A stretch of 64,000 bases of DNA from Oryzomicrobium sp. GTDB lineage: Bacteria > Pseudomonadota > Gammaproteobacteria > Burkholderiales > Rhodocyclaceae. Location: NCBI RefSeq assembly GCF_021287045.1, contig NZ_JAJTBG010000006.1, positions 62,001 to 126,000 of the forward strand. The letters are read 5' to 3'. Shown piece by piece: positions 39,308-48,653 of the stretch (position 1 is its first letter; each line of letters opens with the position of its first letter). Made by a program: the position numbers and the translations under genes. The notes beneath the pieces were generated by a model, which ran no database searches, was not told the origin of the DNA, and saw nothing but the letters and a program-made list of their open reading frames with translations.

Positions 39308-39479
39308 GGCCCCCACGCCTCCCCGACAAACCGGCGCGTCGCCTGCCCAGGCCCGCGCCGGTTTGCCGTCTACGCCCGGCCGACCTTACGGCGTGACCGA
39401 ATGCCGCAGGCCCCCGCCTCCTGATTCCGCCTTGCTCCGGCTAGAATCGGACCGTTCCCCGTTGCCCCCTCCCCTGCCC

Positions 39480-40829
39480 GTGCCCACATCCACCTCGCCC
39501 GCAGCCCCCGGCACACCCACCGCCCTGCTGCACCGCCTCGTGCCGCTGCGCCGCTTCGAGGTGGCCAGCCAGCTGGCGGTACTCCTCGCCGCCACCCTGG
39601 GGCTGGGCATGCCCCTGCCCCTGCCGGTCATGCTCTCGGCCATCGGCGTCCTGCCCCTGGCCAACCTGGTGCTGCGCCGCCAGTTGCACAGCCTGGCCGG
39701 GCGGGATGCCGCCGCCGGCGAAAAGCTGGTGCTGGCCCAGTTGGCCGTGGACGTGGCGGTGCTGGCGGTGCTGCTCTACTGCGCCGGCGGTTCGGCCAAC
39801 CCCTTCGTCTCGATGCTGCTGGTGCCCCTGACCCTGGTGGCCGCTTCCCTGTCGGCCCCTTACGTGGCGGCCATGGCCGCCCTCACCTTGGGGGCCTATT
39901 CCCTGCTGATGGTGGTCTACCATCCCCTGCCCACGCCCCGTCTCGACCTTTCGGCCCTGGACGCCCTGTTCGCCCCGGCGGAGGGTAGCGAGCACGTACA
40001 CAGCGGCTTCGGCCTGCACGTGGTGGGCATGTGGTTCAACTTCGTGGCCAGCGCCACGGTGGTGGGTATCTTCGTCACCCGCCTGGCCCGGGCCCTGCGC
40101 GAGCGGGAACAGGCCCTGGCCGAGGCCCGGGAACAGGCTCTGCGCCACGAGCACCTGATCGGCATCGCCACCCTCGCCGCCGGCAGCGCCCACAAGCTGG
40201 GCACGCCCCTGTCCACCCTGGCGGTGACCCTGCACGAGTTGCGCCGCGAGCGGCCCGACGATGCCGAGCTCCAGGACGAACTGGCCTTGCTCGAAGACCA
40301 GGTGGGCCGCTGCAAGACCATCCTCAAGGAAATCGCCGCCGCCGCCGAGCCGGCCCGGACGCCCTTGCCGGTGGCGGACTGGCTCGCCGCCCTGGCTGAC
40401 GAATGGCAAGTGATCCGCCCTCGGGCCCGGCTGGTGTGCGACCTGTCCGGCGCCGGCACCACGCCGGTGGCCCCGGAACGGGCCCTGGAGAACGCCCTGC
40501 TCAACCTGCTCGACAACGCCGCCGACGCCACGCCGGAAGGGGGCGAGCCCCTGCGTTTCACCGGCCGCATCGACGGCGACCGGCTGATCCTGTCGATCGC
40601 CGACCGGGGCCCCGGCCCCGGCGCCCTGGGCCAGCGCCTGGGCGCGCCGGTGGCCTCCAGCAAGCGCGACGGCCTGGGCATCGGCTACTTCCTCGCCAAC
40701 GCCGCGGTGGAGCGCCTCGGCGGCCAGGTCAGCCTGGTGCCCCGGGACGACGGCCCCGGCACCCTGACCCGCATCGACCTGCCCCTCATCCGCCTGGGCC
40801 CCGGCCCTGCCACCCCCGACACGCCATGA
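39480..40829 (+). CDS. regB: Redox-sensing histidine kinase RegB/PrrB
   Basis: 449 residues from GTG 39480. Six membrane helices lie at about 30-200, with the quinone-binding motif GGSANPF (about 103-109) conserved in RegB. The H-box is GIATLAAGSAHKLGTPLSTLAVTL with H238. A cysteine (C278 in EDQVGRC) lies exactly 40 residues after the histidine, as the redox-active Cys265 does after His225 in Rhodobacter RegB. The ATPase part is LLNLLDNAADATPEGG and GIGYFLANAAVERLGG. A TAGAAT at 39442-39447 is a possible -10 box, which argues for the downstream GTG rather than earlier in-frame starts. It overlaps regA by 4 bp. Confidence 0.9.
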   Translation: MPTSTSPAAPGTPTALLHRLVPLRRFEVASQLAVLLAATLGLGMPLPLPVMLSAIGVLPLANLVLRRQLHSLAGRDAAAGEKLVLAQLAVDVAVLAVLLYCAGGSANPFVSMLLVPLTLVAASLSAPYVAAMAALTLGAYSLLMVVYHPLPTPRLDLSALDALFAPAEGSEHVHSGFGLHVVGMWFNFVASATVVGIFVTRLARALREREQALAEAREQALRHEHLIGIATLAAGSAHKLGTPLSTLAVTLHELRRERPDDAELQDELALLEDQVGRCKTILKEIAAAAEPARTPLPVADWLAALADEWQVIRPRARLVCDLSGAGTTPVAPERALENALLNLLDNAADATPEGGEPLRFTGRIDGDRLILSIADRGPGPGALGQRLGAPVASSKRDGLGIGYFLANAAVERLGGQVSLVPRDDGPGTLTRIDLPLIRLGPGPATPDTP

Positions 40830-41392
40830 CCGACACGCCGCCCCTCCCCTCCGCCGATACCGACGCCCCCACCCTGCTGCTGGTGGACGACGACGAGGTG
40901 TTCCGCCGCACCCTGGGCCGCGCCCTGGAGCGGCGCGGCTTCGCCGTGAGCGTGGCCGAGGACGCCGAATCGGGCTACGCCCTGGCCGCCCAGGAGCCGC
41001 CGGAATACGCGGTGGTGGATCTGAAGCTGCCCGGCGATTCCGGCCTGACCCTGGTGGAACGGCTGCACGCCCTGGGGGCCGACACCCGCATCGTGGTGCT
41101 CACCGGCTACGCCAGCATCGCCACGGCGGTGGAGGCGATCAAGCTCGGCGCCACCCACTACTTGGCCAAACCGGCCAACGCCGATGAGGTGGTGGCGGCC
41201 CTGGCGCGCAGCGGCGGCGACGCCTCGATCCCGGTGGCCGACAACCCCCTGTCGGTGGACCGGCTGGAGTGGGAGCATATCCAGAAGGTGCTGGCCGACC
41301 ACGACAACAACATCTCGGCCACCGCCCGGGCGCTGAAGATGCACCGCCGCACGCTGCAACGCAAACTGGCCAAGCGCCCGGTACGCGAGTAG
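40826..41392 (+). CDS. regA: Response regulator RegA/PrrA/ActR
   Basis: 188 residues. Receiver with D21/D22, acceptor D65 in YAVVDLKLPGDSGL and Lys in HYLAKPANADE. The output is a Fis-type helix-turn-helix, NNISATARALKMHRRTLQRKLAKR, almost invariant in RegA/PrrA/ActR proteins. A short Pro linker joins the domains. Together with RegB it would adjust respiration, carbon and nitrogen genes to redox state. ATG 40826 overlaps the regB stop. Confidence 0.95.
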   Translation: MTDTPPLPSADTDAPTLLLVDDDEVFRRTLGRALERRGFAVSVAEDAESGYALAAQEPPEYAVVDLKLPGDSGLTLVERLHALGADTRIVVLTGYASIATAVEAIKLGATHYLAKPANADEVVAALARSGGDASIPVADNPLSVDRLEWEHIQKVLADHDNNISATARALKMHRRTLQRKLAKRPVRE

Positions 41393-41470
41393 GCGGGCGC
41401 ACCAAGCCTCCCGCCTGCGGCGCTGCTAGACTCCGGTCTTTTCCTACAACAATGACCGGAGACACCGCCC

Positions 41471-42115
41471 ATGCTGACCTTCTACCATTTCCCCGGCGCC
41501 TGCTCCCAGGCCGTGTTCGTCGCCCTGGAAGAACTGGGTCTGGCCCATCGCCGCGTGGCCGTGGACCTGATCCGCGGCGAGGCCCAGTCCGCCGAATTCC
41601 AGGCCATCAACCCGGCCGGCCAGATTCCCGCCCTGGCCCTGCCCGACGGCCAGCTGTTGAGTGAAGCCGCCGCCATCCTCACCTGGCTGGCCGACACCCA
41701 CCCGGGGGCCGACCTGCTGCCCACCTCGCCCCTGGCCCGCGCCCGGGCGGCGGAATGGATGAGCTTCATCGGCTACAGCCTGCACGCCGCCTCCGGCCCG
41801 GTGTGGAAGCCGGCCAAGTTCCTCGCCGACCCGACCCGGGAAGCGGGCATCAAGGCCGCCGGCAGCGAACGCTACCTGGCGGCCCTAGCGGTGGCCGAGC
41901 AGCGCCTGGGCGACAAGCCCTGGCTGCTCGGCGAGCACTACTCCCTGGTGGATGCCTACCTGCTGCCCTTCTGGCACTGGCCCCAGCGCTGGCGGCTCGA
42001 CCTGTCCGCCTTCCCGCGCCTGGCCGCCTGGCACCAGCGCATGCTGGCCCGTCCGGCGGTGCAGCGGGTACTGGCCGCCGAGAAGGACGAACTGAAGGCC
42101 CTGCTGGCCAAATGA
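41471..42115 (+). CDS. Glutathione S-transferase family protein
   Basis: 214 residues. Thioredoxin-like N-terminal domain (1-78) with TFYHFPGACSQAVFVALEEL (S12/Q13 region where the glutathione-activating residue lies) and cis-Pro motif NPAGQIPALAL, LLSEAAAILTWLAD. The helical C-terminal domain (90-205) has WLLGEHYSLVDAYLLPFWHW. It is probably a beta-class-like enzyme of unknown substrate. ATG 41471 has CCGGAGA upstream. Its stop overlaps the start of the Hsp15-like gene. Confidence 0.9.
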   Translation: MLTFYHFPGACSQAVFVALEELGLAHRRVAVDLIRGEAQSAEFQAINPAGQIPALALPDGQLLSEAAAILTWLADTHPGADLLPTSPLARARAAEWMSFIGYSLHAASGPVWKPAKFLADPTREAGIKAAGSERYLAALAVAEQRLGDKPWLLGEHYSLVDAYLLPFWHWPQRWRLDLSAFPRLAAWHQRMLARPAVQRVLAAEKDELKALLAK

Positions 42116-42579
42116 GCGAACACGCAGCGATGACCGATCCCGCCGCCGCAGACCGCGACGCCGAGCCGCCGGTGACGCCCCTGGATCAGGTGCCCGGGGC
42201 CGACCCGGCCGGGCGCCTGCGCCTCGACAAGTGGCTGTGGGCGGCACGCTTCTTCAAGACCCGCAGCGCCGCCGCCACCGCCATCGACGGCGGCAAGGTG
42301 CGCTGGAACGGCGGGCCGGCCAAGGCGGCCCGGGAGGTGAAGGCCGGCGATGAGCTGGAGATCTTGGCCGGGGAGCAGCGCTACACGGTCACGGTACGGG
42401 CGGTGAATCCCCTGCGCCGCCCGGCCCCGGATGCCCGGGCCTTGTACGAGGAAAGCGCCGCGTCCCGGGACAAGCGCCACACCGCCGCCGAACTGCGTCG
42501 CCTTGCCCCGACTCCCGGCGAGGGGCTGAAGGGCCGCCCCACCAAGCGCGACCGGCGCCAGATCGACCGCTTCCGCTGA
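42112..42579 (+). CDS. hslR: Hsp15-type ribosome-associated S4 RNA-binding protein
   Basis: 155 residues. The S4 domain (about 35-105) begins RLRLDKWLWAARFFKTRSAAATAIDGGKVRWNG, the Hsp15 signature, followed by GDELEILAGEQRYTVTVRA. The tail is very basic (RPTKRDRRQIDRFR), also typical. Hsp15 recycles stalled 50S subunits carrying nascent chains. The N-terminus has an acidic extension of about 35 residues; ATG 42130 is an alternative start. It is coupled to the GST gene by a 4-bp overlap. Confidence 0.9.
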   Translation: MSEHAAMTDPAAADRDAEPPVTPLDQVPGADPAGRLRLDKWLWAARFFKTRSAAATAIDGGKVRWNGGPAKAAREVKAGDELEILAGEQRYTVTVRAVNPLRRPAPDARALYEESAASRDKRHTAAELRRLAPTPGEGLKGRPTKRDRRQIDRFR

Positions 42580-42626
42580 AGCGGCGCTCCCAGCCCCCCC
42601 CGGGCCGTCCGGCCGGCAGGGCGCCG

Positions 42627-43514
42627 CTAGAAGCTCGTCCCGGGCAAGGCCAGGGTCAAGGCCAGGGGAATGAAGCCCAGGGCCGCCAGGTTGCCGATCA
42701 TCACCATCGAGGCCACCTTGTCCGGCTCCTGGTGATAGCGCTCGGCGAACACGTAGTTGAGCACCGCCGGCGGCAGGGCGCCGAACATGATCAGGAGCGC
42801 CCGCTGCTGGCCTTCCAGCCCCAGGGCCCAGATGGTGGCGAAGGCCAGGGCCAGGCCCACCAGGGGCCGGCCCACGGCGCTGGCCGCGCCCAGGGGGATC
42901 GACGACAGGCTGGAGCTGGCCAGGCGCACCCCGAGGGAAAACAGCAATAGTGGAATCGACACGTCGCCGAGCATCTTGATGGCGATCTTGAGGGGCGCCC
43001 ACACCGGGAAGTGGGTCAGGCTGACCGCCACCCCGGCGACGCTGGCGATCACCGTGGGGATCTTCCACAGGTTGGCGAGGCGGGTGTGGTGGTCCAGGTA
43101 CCAGGCACCGAAGGAAAAGTGCAGCAGGTTGGACACGAGGAACAGCACCACCGCCGGGGCCAGGGCCTGCTCGCCGAAAGCCAGCACCGCCAGGGGCAGG
43201 CCCAGATTGCCGCAGTTGTTGAACATCCAGGTGGGCACCAGGGTCTTGGCCGCCACGCCGGAGGAGCGGGCGATCAGCAGCGCCGCCGCGCCGGAGCCCG
43301 CCACCCCCACCAGGGCGCCCACCGCCAGGCCCCAGTTGGCCACCAGGTCGAAGGACTTGTCGGCCATGGCGGCAAACACCAGGGCGGGGACGAACACGTC
43401 CATGTTGAGGTGGTTGGCGAAGGTCATGTCCGGCTTCTTGCGCCGGCCGTACCACCAGCCGGCGGCGATCACCGCGAACACGGGAAAGACGATGGCGACG
43501 ATGCGCATCAGCAT
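42627..43514 (-). CDS. AEC-family (auxin efflux carrier-like) membrane transporter
   Basis: 295 residues with about eight to ten hydrophobic helices: MRIVAIVFPVFAVIAAGWWYG, NHLNMDVFVPALVFAAMA and NCGNLGLPLAVLAFG (a conserved AEC motif), IPLLLFSLGVRL and LPPAVLNYVFAERY. AEC members export small organic acids or amino acids; the substrate cannot be predicted. It is a single gene, convergent with the Hsp15-like gene. Confidence 0.88.
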   Translation of the reverse strand: MLMRIVAIVFPVFAVIAAGWWYGRRKKPDMTFANHLNMDVFVPALVFAAMADKSFDLVANWGLAVGALVGVAGSGAAALLIARSSGVAAKTLVPTWMFNNCGNLGLPLAVLAFGEQALAPAVVLFLVSNLLHFSFGAWYLDHHTRLANLWKIPTVIASVAGVAVSLTHFPVWAPLKIAIKMLGDVSIPLLLFSLGVRLASSSLSSIPLGAASAVGRPLVGLALAFATIWALGLEGQQRALLIMFGALPPAVLNYVFAERYHQEPDKVASMVMIGNLAALGFIPLALTLALPGTSF

Positions 43515-43681
43515 GGGGGGATGTCTCCGTTTTATCGTTGTTGTCGGCGCCGACCGTCGCGTGGGCGCGGCGGGGCCAGGAGGAATGGTAGCCTGCTAAG
43601 GTTTTTTCCGGTGTTTTTTACCCAGCCCTGCCAAACCCCGCGCCAGTGGCCGATCTTCAGGCATCTACCGCCAAGAGCCAA

Positions 43682-43722
43682 TAAAAACGCCACTCTCCGG
43701 CGCTCATGCCTGAAGAGTGGCG
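43682..43722 (-). terminator. hslVU terminator
   Basis: Arms CGCCACTCT (43688-43696) and AGAGTGGCG (43714-43722), about 50 nt past the hslU stop, followed on the minus strand by TTTTTATT. Confidence 0.85.
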
Positions 43723-43773
43723 TGGATACTAGACTTTAGGCCAACGGCCGTAGAAGCCCCCGGCCGTTCTGCC

Positions 43774-45123
43774 TTACAGCACGTAGCGCGACAGGTCCTC
43801 GTTGCCGGCCAGGTTGCCGAGACGCTCCTCGACGAAGGGGGCGTCGATCACCACCTTGGTCAGGCCCGGCTTGCCGGCGTCGAAGCTGACTTCTTCGAGC
43901 AGCCGCTCCATCACCGTGTGCAGGCGGCGGGCGCCGATGTTCTCGGTCTTCTCGTTCACCTGGCAGGCGATCTCGGCCATGCGCTTGATGCCGTCCGGGG
44001 TGAATTCCAGGCCCACCCCCTCGGTGGCGAGCAGGGCCTCGTACTGGCGTGTCAGGCAGGCGTCGGTCTGGGTCAGGATGCACTCGAAGTCGGCCACCGA
44101 CAGGGAGCCCAGCTCGACCCGGATCGGGAAGCGTCCCTGCAATTCCGGGATCAGGTCCGAGGGCTTGGCCAGGTGGAAGGCGCCGGAGGCGATGAACAGG
44201 ATGTGGTCGGTCTTGACCATGCCGTACTTGGTGGAAACGGTGGTGCCTTCCACCAACGGCAACAGGTCGCGCTGCACGCCCTGGCGCGACACGTCGGCGC
44301 CCTGGGCCTCCGAGCGGCTGGCGATCTTGTCGATCTCGTCGAGAAAGACGATGCCGTTCTGCTCCACGTTCTTCAGGGCGTCGAGCTTCACCTCCTCGTC
44401 GTTGACCAGCTTGGCCGCCTCCTCGTCGGTGAGCAGCTTGAGGGCCTCGGGAATCTTCAGCTTGCGGGTCTTCTTCTTGCCGCCGCCCAGGTTCTGGAAC
44501 ATGCCCTGGATTTGGCTGGTCAGTTCTTCCATCCCCGGCGGGGCGAAGATCTCCGCCTGCATGCCGGGCAGGGCCACCTCGATCTCGATTTCCTTGTCGT
44601 CCAGGCTGCCCTCGCGCAGCATCTTGCGGAATTTCTGCCGGGTGGCCGAATCCTGGGGCGCCGCCTCGCCCTCATGGGCGAGGAAGCCGGCGCCGCCGCT
44701 GCCCCGGGCCGGCGGCAGCAGGGCGTCGAGCACCCGCTCCTCGGCGGCATCCTCGGCGCGCACCCGCACCTGCTTCATGGCCGATTCGCGCCCGTTCTTG
44801 ATGGCGATCTCCATCAGGTCGCGGATGATGGTGTCCACGTCCCGGCCCACATAGCCTACCTCGGTGAACTTGGTGGCCTCGATCTTGATGAACGGGGCGT
44901 TGGCCAGCCGGGCCAGGCGCCGGGCGATTTCGGTCTTGCCCACGCCGGTGGGGCCGATCATCAGGATGTTCTTGGGGGTGATCTCCTGGCGCAGCGGCTC
45001 GGCCACCTGGGCGCGCCGCCAGCGGTTGCGCAGGGCGATGGCCACGGCCTTCTTGGCGGCGTTCTGGCCGACGATGTGCTTGTCCAGCTCGCTGACGATC
45101 TCGGCGGGAGTCATGGTACTCAT
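43774..45123 (-). CDS. hslU: HslUV protease ATPase subunit
   Basis: 449 residues. AAA+ unfoldase: Walker [16 protein letters not shown] at about 57-71, the [16 protein letters not shown] pore region, Walker [15 protein letters not shown], and sensor 2 near [20 protein letters not shown]. The chain ends LSRYVL, the C-terminus that docks into HslV. The middle I-domain carries a Gly/Ala-rich stretch. It starts 14 bp after the hslV stop, so both are in one operon and end at the hairpin at 43682. Confidence 0.97.
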   Translation of the reverse strand: MSTMTPAEIVSELDKHIVGQNAAKKAVAIALRNRWRRAQVAEPLRQEITPKNILMIGPTGVGKTEIARRLARLANAPFIKIEATKFTEVGYVGRDVDTIIRDLMEIAIKNGRESAMKQVRVRAEDAAEERVLDALLPPARGSGGAGFLAHEGEAAPQDSATRQKFRKMLREGSLDDKEIEIEVALPGMQAEIFAPPGMEELTSQIQGMFQNLGGGKKKTRKLKIPEALKLLTDEEAAKLVNDEEVKLDALKNVEQNGIVFLDEIDKIASRSEAQGADVSRQGVQRDLLPLVEGTTVSTKYGMVKTDHILFIASGAFHLAKPSDLIPELQGRFPIRVELGSLSVADFECILTQTDACLTRQYEALLATEGVGLEFTPDGIKRMAEIACQVNEKTENIGARRLHTVMERLLEEVSFDAGKPGLTKVVIDAPFVEERLGNLAGNEDLSRYVL

Positions 45124-45137
45124 GGGCGGCGTCTCCC

Positions 45138-45674
45138 TTAATCCAGGGTCTCGATGGTGAAGTTGCGGTTGGTGTAGATGCAGATGTCCCCGGCGATCTC
45201 CAGGGACTTGCGCACCATCTCCTCGGGCGGCAGTTCGGTGTTGTGCAGCAGGGCCAGGGCCGCCGCCTGAGCGTAGGCGCCGCCGGAGCCGATGGCCACC
45301 AGGCCGTGCTCGGGTTCGAGCACGTCGCCGTTGCCAGTGATGATCAGGGAATGTTCCCGGTCGGCGATGGCCAGCATGGCCTCCAGCCGGCGCAGCACCC
45401 GGTCGGTGCGCCAGTCCTTGGTCAGGTCGACGGCGGCGCGGATCAGATGGCCCTGGTGCTTCTCCAGCTTGGCCTCGAAGCGCTCGAACAGGGTGAAGGC
45501 ATCCGCCGTGGCGCCGGCAAAACCGGCCAGGATGCGATCCTGGTAAAGCTTGCGCACCTTGCGCGCGGTGCTCTTGACGACGATGTGGCCGAGGGTCACC
45601 TGGCCGTCGCCGCCCAGGGCGACGGTGTTGCCCCGGCGCACCGAGACGATGGTCGTGCCGTGGTATTGCTCCAT
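45138..45674 (-). CDS. hslV: HslUV protease catalytic subunit
   Basis: 178 residues. The mature N-terminal nucleophile is Thr7 after MEQYHG (TTIVSVRRG), revealed by autocleavage. [33 protein letters not shown] and [15 protein letters not shown] are family hallmarks. It forms a double hexamer with HslU. Transcribed ahead of hslU. Confidence 0.97.
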   Translation of the reverse strand: MEQYHGTTIVSVRRGNTVALGGDGQVTLGHIVVKSTARKVRKLYQDRILAGFAGATADAFTLFERFEAKLEKHQGHLIRAAVDLTKDWRTDRVLRRLEAMLAIADREHSLIITGNGDVLEPEHGLVAIGSGGAYAQAAALALLHNTELPPEEMVRKSLEIAGDICIYTNRNFTIETLD

Positions 45675-45735
45675 GATGGCTCCGAAAAGGACGAAGGGGC
45701 GCCTGCCGGCGCCGTCGCAGGCGGGAAGGCCCCGC

Positions 45736-47016
45736 CTAGCGCTTGGGGGAAAGAACCTGGGCGACCGCGCTGACCCCGACCAGGGTGAGCAGCTCCGCCA
45801 CCAGTTGGTTGGCGCCGCGGATCACCACGGTCTTGCCGGCGGTCTTGAGGGGGGTGAGGGCGTTGAGCAGGGCGCCGGCGCTGGAGAAGTCCATGCGCGC
45901 GGCCCGGCTCAGGTCGATGGTCACCGGATTGCGCAGGGCGGCAAAGTCGGCCAGCCCGGCAAAGCGCTCGCCGGCCAGCTGGCCGGAAAGACAGAAGGCG
46001 TCGTCGCCGGCCGGGGCGGCACGCTCGGGCACCGCCGTGACCACGGCCTTGACCGGCTCCCAGGCGGGAGGCGACACCTCGAAGGTGACGGCATAATCCA
46101 CCGCCTTTTCCTCGAAGCCGGCGGTATCTCCGCTCAGGGCCAAGAGGTTGAGCAGCAGCAGCCAACAGCCCTCGGCCTCGGGCTTGCCCGCCTCGCAGCG
46201 AGGCAGCAACCGGGACATGAGACCGTCGATGCCCGACAGGGCGATGCCGATACGGCGCTGCCGCGCCTGGTCGAAACAGGCCGCCAGGCGGGCACAACCT
46301 TCCGGGTCGATCAGGGTGACCTTGGCGAAATCCCAGGCCAGGGATGCCCCCGGCCGCCCCTGTTCCAGGGCGCGGGACAGGGCGGCAAAGCCCTCGTCGT
46401 TGCCGGCTTCCAGGGCCCCCTTGAACTGGAGGGCGCCCCGGAGCGCCGCCGGCGCGGGACAGGCATCCGGCTGGATCTGCCAGGTGGGCGGCGACTTCTC
46501 GAAGGCGTTGGCGAAGGCCAGGGCCAGCTGGTCGAACTCGGCGCGCTGGTTGAGCACCTGGCACAGGTCGAGCTGCATCAGCCACAGCCGCTCGGCCAAG
46601 GCGCCCTGGCGATGCTGCTCCCGGGCCTCGGCGAGGATCGCCGCCACCTGGGTGTCGGCACCGTTGGCGTAGAGCATGGCCACCTGTTCGAGCAGCCCCT
46701 GGAGCGGGCTCGCCTCGTGCTCCAGCTGGATGCCCACGTCGGAGACTTCCAGGCCGGCGAAATCCAGGGCCCCCAGGTCGTCGTCGGGAAATTCGGTGGA
46801 GGCATCCAGGGCCGGCGCCGTGGCGGCGCCCCGGGACTGGGTGCCCTGGCTACCGGTGGGGAAATCGAGGGGCGGCACCGACAGCGTTCCCAGCCGCTCC
46901 GCCTCGGCGGACGCAGGGCGCGGCGAGGCTGGCGGCGGCACGGCGGCGCGGGGCCGCGGCACCGTCTTCGGCTCGTCATCCGAAGGTTTTGGCTTTTTGA
47001 ACAGCGAGAAAACCAT
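45736..47016 (-). CDS. STAS-domain protein with two STAS-like segments, unknown function
   Basis: 426 residues. An N-terminal low-complexity part (Pro/Ala, residues 1-90), then a helical region that looks like tetratricopeptide-type repeats ([27 protein letters not shown]). A first STAS-like segment is near 225-285 ([22 protein letters not shown]). A helical part with [34 protein letters not shown] follows. A better STAS domain closes the chain at about 335-426 ([22 protein letters not shown]). It lies 61 bp upstream of hslV on the same strand. Such proteins are common in Rhodocyclales next to hslVU, but no function is established that I know of. Confidence 0.75.
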   Translation of the reverse strand: MVFSLFKKPKPSDDEPKTVPRPRAAVPPPASPRPASAEAERLGTLSVPPLDFPTGSQGTQSRGAATAPALDASTEFPDDDLGALDFAGLEVSDVGIQLEHEASPLQGLLEQVAMLYANGADTQVAAILAEAREQHRQGALAERLWLMQLDLCQVLNQRAEFDQLALAFANAFEKSPPTWQIQPDACPAPAALRGALQFKGALEAGNDEGFAALSRALEQGRPGASLAWDFAKVTLIDPEGCARLAACFDQARQRRIGIALSGIDGLMSRLLPRCEAGKPEAEGCWLLLLNLLALSGDTAGFEEKAVDYAVTFEVSPPAWEPVKAVVTAVPERAAPAGDDAFCLSGQLAGERFAGLADFAALRNPVTIDLSRAARMDFSSAGALLNALTPLKTAGKTVVIRGANQLVAELLTLVGVSAVAQVLSPKR

Positions 47017-47202
47017 GGGAACGGGAATCAGGGGCTCGCCGGAGGCGAATGTAGGCCGCCGGTTGCATTTCCGCTGTCAGGACGGCGGCGGAAACCCGGG
47101 CGGGGAAGAAGGTTTTAGCACAAGGCCGCCCCCCGGGCAATGTTGCACAGCAACGCTCGCCCGGCGACGGACGGTCGTTCGACCGTCGCCGGACCGCCCG
47201 GT

Positions 47203-48024
47203 TCAGGCGCCCGAACGCCCCGCCGAGGCGCGCAGCACCCCCAGCAGAGCCAGGGCCGCCAGTACCAGGGAAAGCACGGCGCCGAAGGGCTGGTCGAGCA
47301 ACAGGGCCAGGGCGAAGGCCGCCACGTAGCCCCCCAGGCCGCAGCCCATGGCGTAGACCAGCCCGCGCCGCCAGCTGCCGGCCCGGTGGAAGGCCAGGAA
47401 GGGCGGCACGAACACCAGGGCAAAGGCAGCCATCACCCCGACGCTCATGGTGGCGAAGCCCAGGGCCGCCGCCACCAGCAGGTCGAACAGCAGGTGGGCG
47501 CGGGAGGCGGAACGGCCCCGGGCGCGGAAGTGGTCGGGGAAGAAATGGGCGGTGAGCAGGGCCCGGGACAGGAAGGCCACACCGAGGATGGCCACCGCCA
47601 GCACCGCCAGGGCGGTGAGCAGTTCGGCGGTGCCGGTGAAGTACAGCTGGCCGTCCAGCAGAGCATGGCCGAGGCGCTCGGCCACCGGTAGGTTGGCCAC
47701 CAGCAGCACTGCCACGCCCCAGCCGAACAGCAGCAGCAGAGCATAGGCGGCACCGCGCAGGGCCGGTGCTAGGCCCTCGGCGCCGTGCTTGCCGGCGGCC
47801 GCCACCAGGGCGCCGAGCAGCCCGCCCACGGCCGGCGGCCAGGCCAGGGCCAGCACCACCAGGGCACCGGCGGCGGCGGTCTGGGCCAGGGCCAGGGCCG
47901 CCAGCCACTCGTCCTTGAGGCGCAGGTAGGCGCCGAGCAGGGGCAGCAGCAGGGCGTAGGGCAGCCCGGTGAGAAAGGGGGTGAGGAACAGGGGATCGAA
48001 CAGCAACTCCGTCTGCAAGGTCAT
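47203..48024 (-). CDS. znuB: Zinc ABC transporter permease (ZnuB-like)
   Basis: 273 residues with about eight membrane helices (FLTGLPYALLLPLLGAYLRL, then ALLLLFGWGVAVLLVA and LLFDLLVAAALGFATMSVGV). This is the ABC-3 (ZnuB/MntB) family layout, though more diverged than E. coli ZnuB. Metal specificity is inferred from the operon (zur, ZnuA-like binding protein). It overlaps the ATPase gene by 4 bp and ends the operon. A GC hairpin without a T-run (47161-47192) follows. Confidence 0.85.
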   Translation of the reverse strand: MTLQTELLFDPLFLTPFLTGLPYALLLPLLGAYLRLKDEWLAALALAQTAAAGALVVLALAWPPAVGGLLGALVAAAGKHGAEGLAPALRGAAYALLLLFGWGVAVLLVANLPVAERLGHALLDGQLYFTGTAELLTALAVLAVAILGVAFLSRALLTAHFFPDHFRARGRSASRAHLLFDLLVAAALGFATMSVGVMAAFALVFVPPFLAFHRAGSWRRGLVYAMGCGLGGYVAAFALALLLDQPFGAVLSLVLAALALLGVLRASAGRSGA

Positions 48025-48653
48025 GCCCCATCCCCCGTGCGCGGCACCACGGCCACCCGGCGCTGGCAGGCGCAGGCCAGGAAGTCGGCGTCGTGGCTGA
48101 CCACCAGGAAGGCCCGGCCGGCGGCGGCCTGGGTGCGCAGTGCCTCGGCCAGGTGGGCGACCCCGGCCGGGTCCAGGTTGTTGGTCGGCTCGTCGAGGAT
48201 CACCAGGGCGGCGTCACTGCCCAGGCTGGCCCACAGGGACAGGTACTGGCGCTGGCCGCCGGACAGGCGGTCGAGCCGCTCGTCGAGGCGGTGCTCCAGC
48301 CACGGCGGCAGCCCAGACGGGCTGGCGCCGGTGAGGGCAAGCAGTTCGCGGCCGGTCAGGGGCACGCCGTCCAGGGGCGGTTGCTGCTGGTTCTGGATCG
48401 ACACTGCCAGGCCAGGGGCACGCTCCAGACGGCCGCCGAACAGGCGGGCGGCACCCACCAGGGCGCGCAGCAGGGTGCTCTTGCCGCAGCCGTTGGGCCC
48501 GGCCATTCCCACCACTTCGCCGGCGGCGACGGTGAACGACACCGGCCCCACCACCGGCCGGTCGTAACCGGCCACCAGGGCGTCGCCGCGCAGCAGCGCG
48601 CCGCCGCCCAGGACAGCGTCGGGCGCCAGGGAAGGGGCCTGCGCTCCACTCAT
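48021..48653 (-). CDS. znuC: Zinc ABC transporter ATPase (ZnuC-like)
   Basis: 210 residues, a single short ATPase domain. Walker A GPNGCGKSTLLRAL, Q-loop near NQQQPPLDGVPLTG, signature LSGGQRQYLSLW, Walker B ALVILDEPTNNLDP and switch His in VVSHDADF. It powers uptake through the permease at 47203. Starts and stops overlap both neighbours by 4 bp. It lacks the C-terminal extension of E. coli ZnuC. Confidence 0.9.
   Translation of the reverse strand: MSGAQAPSLAPDAVLGGGALLRGDALVAGYDRPVVGPVSFTVAAGEVVGMAGPNGCGKSTLLRALVGAARLFGGRLERAPGLAVSIQNQQQPPLDGVPLTGRELLALTGASPSGLPPWLEHRLDERLDRLSGGQRQYLSLWASLGSDAALVILDEPTNNLDPAGVAHLAEALRTQAAAGRAFLVVSHDADFLACACQRRVAVVPRTGDGA

Noticed and set aside
47145-47157. 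GTTGCACAGCAAC palindrome near the end of znuB considered as a second Zur box
   Set aside because: Its half-sites are in the opposite orientation to the site at 53848 (GTTGC...GCAAC instead of TGCAAC...GTTGCA) and it lies downstream of the operon, not before a zinc gene.
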